DNA from: Streptomyces caatingaensis
GTDB taxonomy: Bacteria > Actinomycetota > Actinomycetes > Streptomycetales > Streptomycetaceae
NCBI RefSeq assembly: GCF_001187435.1
Contig: NZ_LFXA01000007.1
Span: 1-64,000, forward strand
Direction of reading: 5' to 3'
DNA length: 64,000 nucleotides
This document shows, one piece after another, positions 45,714-53,584 of this stretch; position 1 is the stretch's first letter, and every line of letters begins with the position of its first letter. Both the position numbers and the translations under genes were made by a program. Under the pieces are notes generated by a model, which did not search any database, was not told the DNA's origin, and worked only from the letters and a program-made list of their open reading frames with translations.

Positions 45714-46466
45714 ATGCCAGCCACCAGCGTCCCCCCGGCCGCCGGCATCTACGCCGCCGGTGACCTCTACGACGCCATCTACCGCGGACGCGGCAAGGAC
45801 TACCGGGCCGAGGCGGCCGTGGTCGCCCGGCACATCCGCCGCCACCGCCCCGCCGCCACGTCGCTCCTCGACGCCGGATGCGGCACCGGCGAACATCTCC
45901 GCCACTTCGCGCGGGAGTTCGCCCGCTGCGAGGGCATCGACCTGGCCGACGGCATGCTGGAGGTCTGCCGCCGGGAGAACCCGCACATCCCGGTCTTCAC
46001 CGGGGACATGCGCGCCTTCCGCACCGGCCGCCGCTACGACGCGGTGGTCTCCCTCTTCAGCGCCGTGGGCAACCTCACCGGCACCGGCGAACTGGACGCC
46101 GCGCTCGCGTCGTTCGCCGCGCACCTGGAACCGGGCGGCGTCGTCGTGGTCGAACCCTGGTGGTTCCCCGACAACTTCACCCCCGGACACGTCGGCGCGA
46201 GCCTCTCGGAGGCGGACGGCCGCACCGTCGCCCGCGTCTCCCACACGGTCCGCGAGGGGGACGCCGCCAGCCGCATGGAGGTGCACTACGTGGTCGCCGA
46301 ACCGGAGCGGGGCGTACGGCACTTCACCGACACCCATGTCATGGCGCTCCACACCCGCGAGCAGTACGAGACGGCGTTCGCCCGGGCCGGCTGCACCGTC
46401 GAGTACGTCACCGGCGAATACCCCGGCAACGGCCTGTTCGTGGGCGTGCTGGGGGCGGGGCGGTGA
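45714..46466 (+). CDS. Aminosugar N-methyltransferase (DesVI/TylM1-like)
   Basis: The 250-residue SAM-dependent methyltransferase has motif I SLLDAGCGTGEHLRHFAREF (residues 50-69) and the GDMRAFRTGRRYDAVVSLFS and VVVEPWWFPDNFTPG strings typical of dTDP-3-amino-sugar N-methyltransferases. It should mono- or dimethylate the 3-amino group. ATG 45714 has GGAAGG about 13 bases upstream. It overlaps the epimerase gene by 4 bases. Confidence 0.92.
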   Translation: MPATSVPPAAGIYAAGDLYDAIYRGRGKDYRAEAAVVARHIRRHRPAATSLLDAGCGTGEHLRHFAREFARCEGIDLADGMLEVCRRENPHIPVFTGDMRAFRTGRRYDAVVSLFSAVGNLTGTGELDAALASFAAHLEPGGVVVVEPWWFPDNFTPGHVGASLSEADGRTVARVSHTVREGDAASRMEVHYVVAEPERGVRHFTDTHVMALHTREQYETAFARAGCTVEYVTGEYPGNGLFVGVLGAGR

Positions 46467-47074
46467 GCGGCGTGCGGGTCGAGAAGCTGGACGTCGAGGG
46501 CGCCTTCGCCTTCTCACCCCCCGTGTACCGGGACGAACGCGGGCTGTTCACCTCCCCGTTCCGGGAGGACGTCTTCGCCGGCGCCGTCCGCGACCGGCTC
46601 TTCCCCGTGCGCGACGTCAGCCACAACGTGTCCGCCCGGGGCGTCCTCCGCGGCGTCCACTACACCGCCGCTCCCCCCGGACGCGCCAAATACGTCTACT
46701 GCCCCCACGGCCGCGTCCTGGACTTCCTCGTGGACCTGCGGGCGGGCTCGCCGACCTTCGGCCGGTACCACGCCGGCGAACTGGGCGGCGACGACGGCCG
46801 GGCCCTGTACGTCCCCGTCGGGGTGGGGCACGCCTTCCTGGCCCTGGAGGACGCGTCGGTGGTGGTGTACCTCATGTCCGAGGGCTACGTGCCCGGCCGC
46901 GAGCACGCCGTCGACTGCCTCGACCCGGCCCTGGGTCTGCCCCTCCCGGACGGCGTCACCCCCGTCCGCTCGCCGCGCGACCTCGCGGCACCCGCCCTCG
47001 AAGAGGCCGCCGAGCGCGGGCTGTTGCCCGACTACACCGCCTGCCGGGAAGCGGAGGACCGGCTGTGGCCGTGA
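46463..47074 (+). CDS. dTDP-4-keto-6-deoxyhexose 5-epimerase (RmlC family)
   Basis: The 203-residue cupin-fold enzyme has RGVLRGVHYTAAPPGRAKYV with the catalytic histidine (about residue 63) and YVPVGVGHAFLALED. It would invert C-5 (or C-3/C-5), turning the sugar into the L series, like EvaD, AknL or DnmU. GTG 46463 overlaps the methyltransferase stop. Confidence 0.93.
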   Translation: MSGVRVEKLDVEGAFAFSPPVYRDERGLFTSPFREDVFAGAVRDRLFPVRDVSHNVSARGVLRGVHYTAAPPGRAKYVYCPHGRVLDFLVDLRAGSPTFGRYHAGELGGDDGRALYVPVGVGHAFLALEDASVVVYLMSEGYVPGREHAVDCLDPALGLPLPDGVTPVRSPRDLAAPALEEAAERGLLPDYTACREAEDRLWP

Positions 47075-48078
47075 CCACCCGGCCGGCCGGCCCGCTCGTC
47101 GCCGTGCTCGGCGCCTCCGGCTTCATCGGCTCCGCCGTCCTGCGCGAACTGGCGCGCGGGCCCTGGCGGATCAGGGCCGTGTCCCGGCGGCCCGCGGCCG
47201 TCCCGGCCGGGGCCCGCGCCGCCGTCGAGGTCCGTACCGCCGACCTGACGGCCCCCGGCGCGACGGCCGAGGCCGTCCGGGACGCCGACGTCGTCATCCA
47301 CGCCGTGGCCCACATCGCCGGGGACACCACCTGGCGGATCGGGGAGGACGACACCGCCGCCGAACGCGTCAACGTCGGCCTGGTCCGCGACCTCGTCGAC
47401 GCGCTCGCCGCACGGCCCCGCCGGGAGCCGGCCGCCGTGCTGTTCGCAGGAGCCGTCTCCCAGGCGGGCCCCCCGGACCAGGACGTCCTCGACGGCACCG
47501 AGACCGACCGGCCGGCGGGCGCGTACGACATCCAGAAACTGCGCGCGGAACGGCTGCTGCTCGCCGCGGACGCCGACGGCGTGCTGCGCGGCGCCTCCCT
47601 CCGGCTGCCCACCGTCTTCGGCCACGACCCGGGCTCCACCGCCCGCGACAAGGGCGTGGTGTCCCTGATGGCCCGCAGGGCGCTCGCGGGGGAGCCGATC
47701 ACCATGTGGCACGACGGCACGGTCCGCCGCGACCTTCTCCATGTGACCGACGCCGCCCGGGCGTTCGCCGCGGCGGCCCGGCACACCGGGGCGCTGTCCG
47801 GCCGGCACTGGCTGCTCGGCACCGGCCGCGGCGAGCCCCTGGGCGCCGTCTTCCGGCAGGTGGCCGCCCTGGCGGCGGAGCACACCGGCCGCCCGCCGGT
47901 GCCCGTGGTCTCCGTCGAACCCCCCGCCCACGCCGAGCCCGGCGACTTCCGCGGCGTGACCGTCGACGCCTCCGCGTTCCGGGCCGCCACGGGCTGGCGG
48001 CCGAGGGTGCCCCTCGCGGAGGGCCTGCGGGGCGCCGTCGCCCACTGCGCCGCCGTCTGCGAAGGGAGCCCGCCGTGA
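47065..48078 (+). CDS. NDP-hexose 4-ketoreductase (NAD-dependent epimerase/dehydratase fold)
   Basis: The 337-residue protein has VLGASGFIGSAVLRELARG (residues 14-32), an SQAG stretch and YDIQKLRAE (YxxxK). It resembles EvaE/DnmV/AknM-type reductases that set the C-4 hydroxyl as the final sugar step. GTG 47065 has GCGGAGG 7 bases upstream; GTG 47071, which overlaps the epimerase stop as GTGA, is an alternative. Confidence 0.9.
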   Translation: MAVTTRPAGPLVAVLGASGFIGSAVLRELARGPWRIRAVSRRPAAVPAGARAAVEVRTADLTAPGATAEAVRDADVVIHAVAHIAGDTTWRIGEDDTAAERVNVGLVRDLVDALAARPRREPAAVLFAGAVSQAGPPDQDVLDGTETDRPAGAYDIQKLRAERLLLAADADGVLRGASLRLPTVFGHDPGSTARDKGVVSLMARRALAGEPITMWHDGTVRRDLLHVTDAARAFAAAARHTGALSGRHWLLGTGRGEPLGAVFRQVAALAAEHTGRPPVPVVSVEPPAHAEPGDFRGVTVDASAFRAATGWRPRVPLAEGLRGAVAHCAAVCEGSPP

Positions 48079-49457
48079 CCACCGCCGCCCCGGTGCGGCC
48101 CCGCACCGAACAGGCGCTGTCCGCCCGGCTGTTCCGCTCGGCCGCCGCCCCTGACGGCCGCGGGATCGCGACCGGGGACGTGCCCGGCTGGCTGGCGGAG
48201 CGCGCGGCCGCCCACCGCTTCACGGTGGAACGGGTGCCCCTCGACGAGCTGGCCGGCTGGTCGTTCGCCCCCGGGACGGGCAACCTCGTCCACCGCAGCG
48301 GCCGGTTCTTCTCCGTCGAGGGCATGGCGGTCTCCGCGGCCGAAGGGCCCTTCGCCCAGTGGCGCCAGCCCGTCATCCACCAGCCGGAGACCGGGATCCT
48401 CGGCATCCTCGCCAAGGAGTTCGACGGCGTCCTGCACTTTCTGATGCAGGCCAAGATGGAGCCCGGCAACCCCGGCCCGCTCCAGCTCTCGCCCACCGTG
48501 CAGGCGACCTTCAGCAACTACTCCGGAGCCCACCGGGGCGCACGGGTCAAGCACCTCGACCACTTCCTGGTCCCGGGCCGCGGCCGGGTCCTCGCCGACT
48601 CCCTCCAGTCCGAGCACGGCTCCTGGTTCTTCCGCAAGGTCAACCGCAACATGCTGGTGGAGACCGACGAGGACGTGCCGCCGGACGAGGACTTCCAGTG
48701 GCTGACGCTCGGCCAGATCGGCGCGCTGCTGCGCCTCGACACCGTCGTCAACATGGACACCCGCAGCGTCGTCGCCTGCTTCCCCATGGCCGCCCCCGAG
48801 GCCGGCGCGCTGCGCCCCGACACCGAGCTGCTGTCGTGGCTGACCGCCGAACGGGCCCGGCGCCCCCTGACGGCCCGCCGCGTCCCGCTGGCCGAGACGG
48901 ACGGCTGGGAGCGCGGGGCGGCGGCCGTCGCCCGGCCGGACGGGCGGTACTTCCGGGTGGTCGGCGTCGCCGTCGAGGCGGGCAGCCGGGAGGTGACCGG
49001 CTGGTCGCAGCCGCTGTTCGAGCCGGCCGGCCCGGGCGTGACCGCCTTCCTCCACCGGCGCATCGGCGGCGTGCCGCACCTGCTGGTGCGCGCCAAGGCC
49101 GAACCGGGGTTCGTGAACACCGTCGAACTGGCGCCGACCGTGCAGTGCACCCCGGAGAACTGGGCCGGCGTGCCGGCCGCGCACCGGCCCCCGTTCCTGG
49201 ACGCCGTCCTGGCCGCGGACCCGGAGCGCATCGGCTACGCCGCGCTCCATTCGGAGGAGGGCGGCAGGTTCCTCAACGCGGTGAGCCGCTGCCTGTTCGT
49301 CGAGGCCGACGCCGTGACCGCGCCGGACTCCCCGCCGCCCGGCTTCCAGTGGGCGACCGTGGGGCAGCTCAACGCACTCACCGCCCACCCGCACTACCTC
49401 GACGTCCAGGCCAGGACGCTGCTGGCGTGCGTCAACTCCGGTGCGGTGCGCCTGTAG
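48075..49457 (+). CDS. NDP-hexose 2,3-dehydratase
   Basis: The 460-residue protein has the internal duplication of the TylX3/EvaA/AknQ family: two halves each containing RYF/RFFSVxGMAV-like and LLVRAKAEPGFVNTVELAPT / FLMQAKMEPGNPGPLQLSPT strings. It removes the C-2 hydroxyl to give the 2-deoxy-3-keto intermediate used by the aminotransferase. GTG 48075 overlaps the previous stop. It is the last gene of the long rightward operon; a strong terminator follows. Confidence 0.94.
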   Translation: MTTAAPVRPRTEQALSARLFRSAAAPDGRGIATGDVPGWLAERAAAHRFTVERVPLDELAGWSFAPGTGNLVHRSGRFFSVEGMAVSAAEGPFAQWRQPVIHQPETGILGILAKEFDGVLHFLMQAKMEPGNPGPLQLSPTVQATFSNYSGAHRGARVKHLDHFLVPGRGRVLADSLQSEHGSWFFRKVNRNMLVETDEDVPPDEDFQWLTLGQIGALLRLDTVVNMDTRSVVACFPMAAPEAGALRPDTELLSWLTAERARRPLTARRVPLAETDGWERGAAAVARPDGRYFRVVGVAVEAGSREVTGWSQPLFEPAGPGVTAFLHRRIGGVPHLLVRAKAEPGFVNTVELAPTVQCTPENWAGVPAAHRPPFLDAVLAADPERIGYAALHSEEGGRFLNAVSRCLFVEADAVTAPDSPPPGFQWATVGQLNALTAHPHYLDVQARTLLACVNSGAVRL

Positions 49458-49479
49458 CGGCGTCCGCGCCCGGCCCGGT

Positions 49480-49514
49480 CCGTGGGTCCCTTTCCGGCGG
49501 AAAGGGACCCACGG
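49480..49514. terminator. Bidirectional terminator between convergent operons
   Basis: A perfect 16-bp stem (49480-49495 with 49499-49514) and a 3-base loop, starting 22 bases after the 2,3-dehydratase stop and 4 bases from the 3' end of the opposite gene. It can terminate both transcripts. Confidence 0.88.
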
Positions 49515-49518
49515 CCGT

Positions 49519-50157
49519 TCAGCCGCCGGTGACGCCGACCGCGTGACGGACCAGGGCCGGGTCCTCGACGGCCGCGAGCAGCGCGGTGGCCAGGTCGGCG
49601 CGGGGGAGGCTGGATCCGGTGATGTTCTTCTCCAGCGCCGTGCGGTACCGGCCGGTGCCCGGCTTGTCGGTCAGGTACGGCGGGCGGACGACGGTCCAGT
49701 CGGCGTCGCTGCCGGCCAGCAGCCGCTCCATCCGCTCCATGTCGTCGTAGGTCGTGCGGTAGACGGCGCGGACGAGCGCCGTCACCGTGTGCCGGAACCA
49801 GAACGGCTCGCCCGCGCCCGAGCGCAGGGCGGGCTGGGCGCTGACGACGACGATCCGGCGGACTCCCGTGTCCCGCATGGCCGTCAGGATGCTGCGGGTG
49901 CCGTTGTGGCATATCCCGCTCGTGTCCTTGCGGCCCCTGGGGCCCAGCGCCGAGACGACGGCGTCGCTGCCGTCGAGCGCCGGCTTCAGGCTCGCGGGCG
50001 CGGCCAGGTCGGCCGCCACGACGTCGAGGGCGGGGTGGGCGACGGACAGCCGGGCCGGGTCGCGGACGACGGCGCGCACCTCGTGTCCGCCGTCGAGGGC
50101 CTGCTCGACGACGAGGCGGCCGGTGCCGCCGGTGGCTCCGAAGACGGTGAGTCGCAT
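49519..50157 (-). CDS. NmrA-like NAD(P)-binding oxidoreductase
   Basis: The 212-residue Rossmann protein starts MRLTVFGATGGTGRLVVEQA and has the SDR-atypical pattern of NAD(P)H-binding (NmrA/SDR_a5) proteins: VVSALGPRG and VRRIVVVSAQPAL. Similar proteins in angucycline clusters act in reductive or dehydrative tailoring (for example the LanV/GilH neighbourhood), but the reaction cannot be assigned. GTG/ATG choice is clear at 50157. It lies downstream of the glycosyltransferase gene, separated by a tandem repeat array. Confidence 0.82.
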   Translation of the reverse strand: MRLTVFGATGGTGRLVVEQALDGGHEVRAVVRDPARLSVAHPALDVVAADLAAPASLKPALDGSDAVVSALGPRGRKDTSGICHNGTRSILTAMRDTGVRRIVVVSAQPALRSGAGEPFWFRHTVTALVRAVYRTTYDDMERMERLLAGSDADWTVVRPPYLTDKPGTGRYRTALEKNITGSSLPRADLATALLAAVEDPALVRHAVGVTGG

Positions 50158-50177
50158 GGAGGTCCTCTTCTCAGGGG

Positions 50178-50246
50178 GTCTGCTGAGGGCGTCTGCTCAA
50201 CGGGGTCTGCTCAACGGGGTCTGCTCAACGGGGTCTGCTCAAGGGG
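50178..50246. repeat. Tandem 14-bp repeat, four copies plus a degenerate one
   Basis: GTCTGCTCAACGGG is repeated at 50191, 50205 and 50219; a fourth at 50233 has AAGGGG in place of AACGGG; a degenerate 13-base copy lies at 50178. The array fills most of the 104-base gap between the glycosyltransferase stop and the NmrA-like start, just upstream of the latter's ribosome binding site. Confidence 0.9.
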
Positions 50247-50260
50247 CGGGGACGCGGTGT

Positions 50261-51439
50261 TCACGAGCGGTGCGCACGCGCCAGGGCGGCGAGCCGGCCG
50301 ACCACGTCACCGGGGTCGGGCATGGCCGCGAGCTCCGCGGCGACGTCCGTGCCGACCGCCCGGAATCCCGGTTCGCGCACGACGCGCCGGAGCGCCTCGG
50401 CCGCCGTCGCGGCGGTGCACCGGGCCGGATCCACCGTCACGCCCGCACCGCGCTCCTCCATGACGCGGGCGTTGGTCAGGGCGTCCCCCTTGGTCGTCGG
50501 AACGATCACCTGGGGGATTCCCGCGGTGAGGGCGGAGAACATCGTACTCATGCCGCCGTGGTGGACGACGGCGGCACAGGTGGGGAGCACCGCCCCCAGC
50601 GGCAGGAAGGACGTCATGGGCCGGACGTGGCCGGGGAGTTCGCCCAGCAGCGTGGTGAGGTCGGAGCCGCCGGCGGTCACCACCACCTCGGCGTCCAGGA
50701 CTTCGCTGCCCCGCACCACCGCGGAGAGCAGCTCCGCCTGGGAGTCGTTGTGGGCGGCGACGGAGCCCAGGGTCAGCAGGATCCGGGGCCGCGCGGGGGC
50801 CTTCAGGGCCCAAGGGGGCACTTCTCCGCCGCCGTTGTAGGTGCTCGGCCTGAGCGGCAGGACCGCGTACGGAACCTCATCCTCCGGTGCGGACGGGTTG
50901 ATCTTCTCCAACGACTCGGGGGCCAGGACGAGTTCCGCGTCGGGGTGGCGGGGCGGCTCGGTGACGCCGGCCCCGGCGAGGACGGGCGGGACGCCGTCGG
51001 TGCCGAGCGGGAACAGCGGGTGCCGCAGGCCGATGCCGTGGACCACGGCCAGGCTCCCGGCCGCCCGGGCCGCGAGCAACCCGGCCGGGAGCATGGGGGG
51101 ATACAGCACGACGTCGGCCCGCCAGTCCCGGGCGATGCGCGCCAGGCCGGGCAGCATCATCTCCCCGATCCTGCCGAACGCTCCGAAGACCCGCTCCATG
51201 ACCTGCGCCACCGACAGCTCGTCACCGACGGCCGTGGTGGCCAGGCGGAGATAGGGCGCCGTGACGTCCTCGCCGGGCGCCGGGTCGCAGGCGGCCAGCC
51301 CGGCGCCGGTCGCGGCGCGCAGCGCGGGTCCGCCCGCCACGAAGAGGACCTCGTGACCGGCGAGCCGGGCGGCGTGGGCCAGCGGAACCAGGGGGACGGT
51401 GTGGGAGAAGCCGGGGGTGGTGGTGAACAGGAAGCGCAT
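50261..51439 (-). CDS. Glycosyltransferase (GT1 family, UrdGT2/AknS class)
   Basis: The 392-residue GT-B enzyme has the C-terminal donor-binding signature VVHHGGMSTMFSALTAGIPQ (about residue 285) followed by VIVPTTKGD, and an N-terminal acceptor domain (FLFTTTPGFSHTVPLVPLAH). It should attach the aminosugar to the aromatic aglycone, forming an O- or C-glycoside. No P450-like activator partner (AknT/DesVIII type) is visible, and it is the only glycosyltransferase in the window. ATG 51439 fits the conserved N-terminus; the longer upstream frame is not protein-like. Confidence 0.92.
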   Translation of the reverse strand: MRFLFTTTPGFSHTVPLVPLAHAARLAGHEVLFVAGGPALRAATGAGLAACDPAPGEDVTAPYLRLATTAVGDELSVAQVMERVFGAFGRIGEMMLPGLARIARDWRADVVLYPPMLPAGLLAARAAGSLAVVHGIGLRHPLFPLGTDGVPPVLAGAGVTEPPRHPDAELVLAPESLEKINPSAPEDEVPYAVLPLRPSTYNGGGEVPPWALKAPARPRILLTLGSVAAHNDSQAELLSAVVRGSEVLDAEVVVTAGGSDLTTLLGELPGHVRPMTSFLPLGAVLPTCAAVVHHGGMSTMFSALTAGIPQVIVPTTKGDALTNARVMEERGAGVTVDPARCTAATAAEALRRVVREPGFRAVGTDVAAELAAMPDPGDVVGRLAALARAHRS

Positions 51440-51565
51440 GGTCGGCCAGGTGCCTTTCGTCGTCCGGTCGGTGCCCGCTCGGTCCGGCCCGCCGCCGCCC
51501 GTCGGCTCCCAGCTTCGGTGATCTCCACGCGGCCGGGACGACATCTGTGCACGATCTGCCCAGAA

Positions 51566-51595
51566 GTTGACGTCAGGTTGACAAAGAACGCGTTC
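51566..51595. promoter_or_regulatory. GTTGAC repeat with 11-bp spacing and adjacent palindrome
   Basis: GTTGAC occurs at 51566-51571 and 51577-51582, an 11-bp period; the second copy is part of TTGACA, a consensus -35 hexamer. The palindrome GAACGCGTTC follows at 51586-51595. The layout resembles activator sites overlapping a -35 box. No clear -10 box was found. Confidence 0.4.
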
Positions 51596-51798
51596 CCTCT
51601 GACGGAGCCTGACATCGCCCGGACGGTTCCCGCCTTGTCCGGGTGACCCCGACCGACAAGACTGAACGGCCACGACACCGTGCGCCCCTCGCACCGGCCC
51701 GCCCCTGACCTCCCGCTTCCGCCCCGGCCCGGCCTCGCGCGCCCGTCCCGCGCGCGGGCCCGGCGGGCGGGCCGCCGGCTGCACGCCCCCCGACTTCC

Positions 51799-51840
51799 CC
51801 CGGTACAGCCCCTGTTGAGCCCGGTACAGCCCCTGCTGAG
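51799..51840. repeat. Tandem 21-bp repeat, two copies
   Basis: Two 21-base units beginning CCCGGTACAGCCCC lie at 51799-51819 and 51820-51840 with one mismatch, followed by a partial copy (ACAGCCCCT). They are in the leader of the adenylation-enzyme gene, ending 36 bases before its ATG. Confidence 0.85.
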
Positions 51841-51875
51841 ACAGCCCCTCGGACGAAGTGGAACGCGAGAACACC

Positions 51876-53495
51876 ATGCAGGACGCCCCTGACTTCCTCC
51901 ACTCCGGTTTCCACGCCTCCGCGCGCCGCCACCCCGGCCGCCCCGCGCTCGAACTGGGCGGCCGGGTATGGACCTACGCGGAGCTGGACGAGACGGTCCG
52001 CCGCTGGTCCGCCGCCCTCCTCGCGGCGGCGGACCGGCCCTGGCGCATCGGCGTCCTCGGCCACCGCAGCCTCGTCACCTACGCGGGCTTCCTCGCGGGC
52101 CTCGGCGCGGGCGCGACCGTGGTCCCGCTCAACCGGAAGTACCCGGTGGCCCGCAACCTGGACATCGCCGAACGCGCCGAGCTGGACGCCGTCCTCGCCG
52201 ACGACGCCTCCGTCCCCGGACTGTGCGACCTGCTGGCCCGCCTGGAGCGCACCCCCGCGGTCGTCCTGCCCGAGACCGGAGAGGTCCCCGCGGACCTGCC
52301 GCGGGAGGCCCGCGTCCTCACCCGCGCCGACGTCGCCGCCACCACCCCCCTGGCCGGCCCCCTCCACCCCGCCCCGGACGACCCCGCCTACATCATCTTC
52401 ACCTCCGGCTCGACGGGCCGCCCCAAGGGTGTGCCCGTCGCCCACCGCAACATCGTCCACTTCCTGCGCTCCTGCGCCGAGCGCTACCGGGTGCGCCCGG
52501 AGGACCGCTTCGCCAACACCGCCGACCAGACCTTCGACCTGGCCGTCTTCGAGGTCTTCATGCCCTGGGGCGCCGGCGCCTGCCTCGTGCCGCCGGACAC
52601 CGCCGGGCTGCTGTCGCCCCTCGACTTCATCCGCGACCAGCGGATCACCGTCTGGTTCTCCGTCCCCTCCGCGGCCGTGCTCCAGCACCGCAGGGGGCTG
52701 TTCACCCCGGGCTGCCTGCCGTCGCTGCGGCTGAGCCTGTTCGGCGGCGAGGCGCTCCCCGCCTCGGTCGCCGCGGCCTGGCAGGAGGCCGCCCCGGGAT
52801 CGGCCGTCGACAATCTCTACGGCCCCACCGAGGCGGCCGTGGCCGCCCTCGCGCACCGCTGGGACCCGGCGCTCTCGCCCACGCGGTCGGTCAACGGGGT
52901 CGTCCCCATCGGCACACCCCTCCCCGGCATGGAGGCCGCCGTCCTCGACGAGAACGGCGCGCCCGTGCCGGACGGCGAGGCCGGCGAACTCTGCCTGCAC
53001 GGGCCGCAGGTCTTCGCCGGCTACTGGCGCGCCCCCGAACCGACCGCGCGCGCCTTCCACTTCACGGCACCGCACGGCGGCGAACCGCGCCGCTGGTACC
53101 GCACCGGCGACCTCTGCCGCCGGACGGACCACGGCGAGTACGTCTTCCTCGGCCGCCTCGACAGCCAGGTGAAGATCCTCGGCCACCGCATCGAGACCGG
53201 CGAGGTGGAGGCCCACCTCCTGCGGCAGAAGGGCGTCGAGGAGGCCGTCGTCCTGGCCGTGCCCGGCGACGAGGAGGGCACCAGCGCCCTGGCCGCCGTG
53301 CTCTCCGGCGGGCGGCTCGGCCCGCTCGACGTGTACGCGGTCGAGGAGGGACTGCGGGACGCCCTGCCCCCCTACATGATCCCGATGACCTACCACCTCC
53401 TGGACGCCCTGCCGCTCAACGCCAACGGCAAGGTCGACCGCAGGGCCCTGCGCGAGCGGGTGGTCTCCGGCGAGCTGGAGCCCGTCCTCCTGTGA
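51876..53495 (+). CDS. Stand-alone amino-acid adenylation enzyme (NRPS A domain type)
   Basis: The 539-residue AMP-forming ligase has A3 YIIFTSGSTGRPKGVPVAH (about residues 170-188), A4 QTFDLAVFEVF, A5 NLYGPTEAAV, A8 GRLDSQVKILGHRIETGEVE and A10 LNANGKVDRRAL. Manual alignment to GrsA gives a pocket of roughly D-L-F-F-L-G-L-V-A. Asp at the first position implies an alpha-amino acid, and the Leu/Leu/Val positions recall proline- or pyrrole-type codes, but the assignment is weak. ATG 51876 is chosen; GTG 51858 is an alternative. It starts the unit with the KAS III-like protein and a carrier protein. Confidence 0.85.
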   Translation: MQDAPDFLHSGFHASARRHPGRPALELGGRVWTYAELDETVRRWSAALLAAADRPWRIGVLGHRSLVTYAGFLAGLGAGATVVPLNRKYPVARNLDIAERAELDAVLADDASVPGLCDLLARLERTPAVVLPETGEVPADLPREARVLTRADVAATTPLAGPLHPAPDDPAYIIFTSGSTGRPKGVPVAHRNIVHFLRSCAERYRVRPEDRFANTADQTFDLAVFEVFMPWGAGACLVPPDTAGLLSPLDFIRDQRITVWFSVPSAAVLQHRRGLFTPGCLPSLRLSLFGGEALPASVAAAWQEAAPGSAVDNLYGPTEAAVAALAHRWDPALSPTRSVNGVVPIGTPLPGMEAAVLDENGAPVPDGEAGELCLHGPQVFAGYWRAPEPTARAFHFTAPHGGEPRRWYRTGDLCRRTDHGEYVFLGRLDSQVKILGHRIETGEVEAHLLRQKGVEEAVVLAVPGDEEGTSALAAVLSGGRLGPLDVYAVEEGLRDALPPYMIPMTYHLLDALPLNANGKVDRRALRERVVSGELEPVLL

Positions 53496-53584
53496 CGTCC
53501 CCGCACCACCGCACCCCGCCCTCCGCACCACCGCACCCCGCCCGGCCGTCCGCCGGGCACCGGCCACCGTCGAAAGGGACAGCA

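Larger units (their letters stand above)
51440..51875. other. Divergent regulatory region between glycosyltransferase and adenylation-enzyme genes
   Basis: The 436 bases contain the periodic GTTGAC element and a 21-bp tandem repeat, both listed separately. Nothing protein-like is encoded. Promoters for both divergent units must lie here. Confidence 0.6.
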
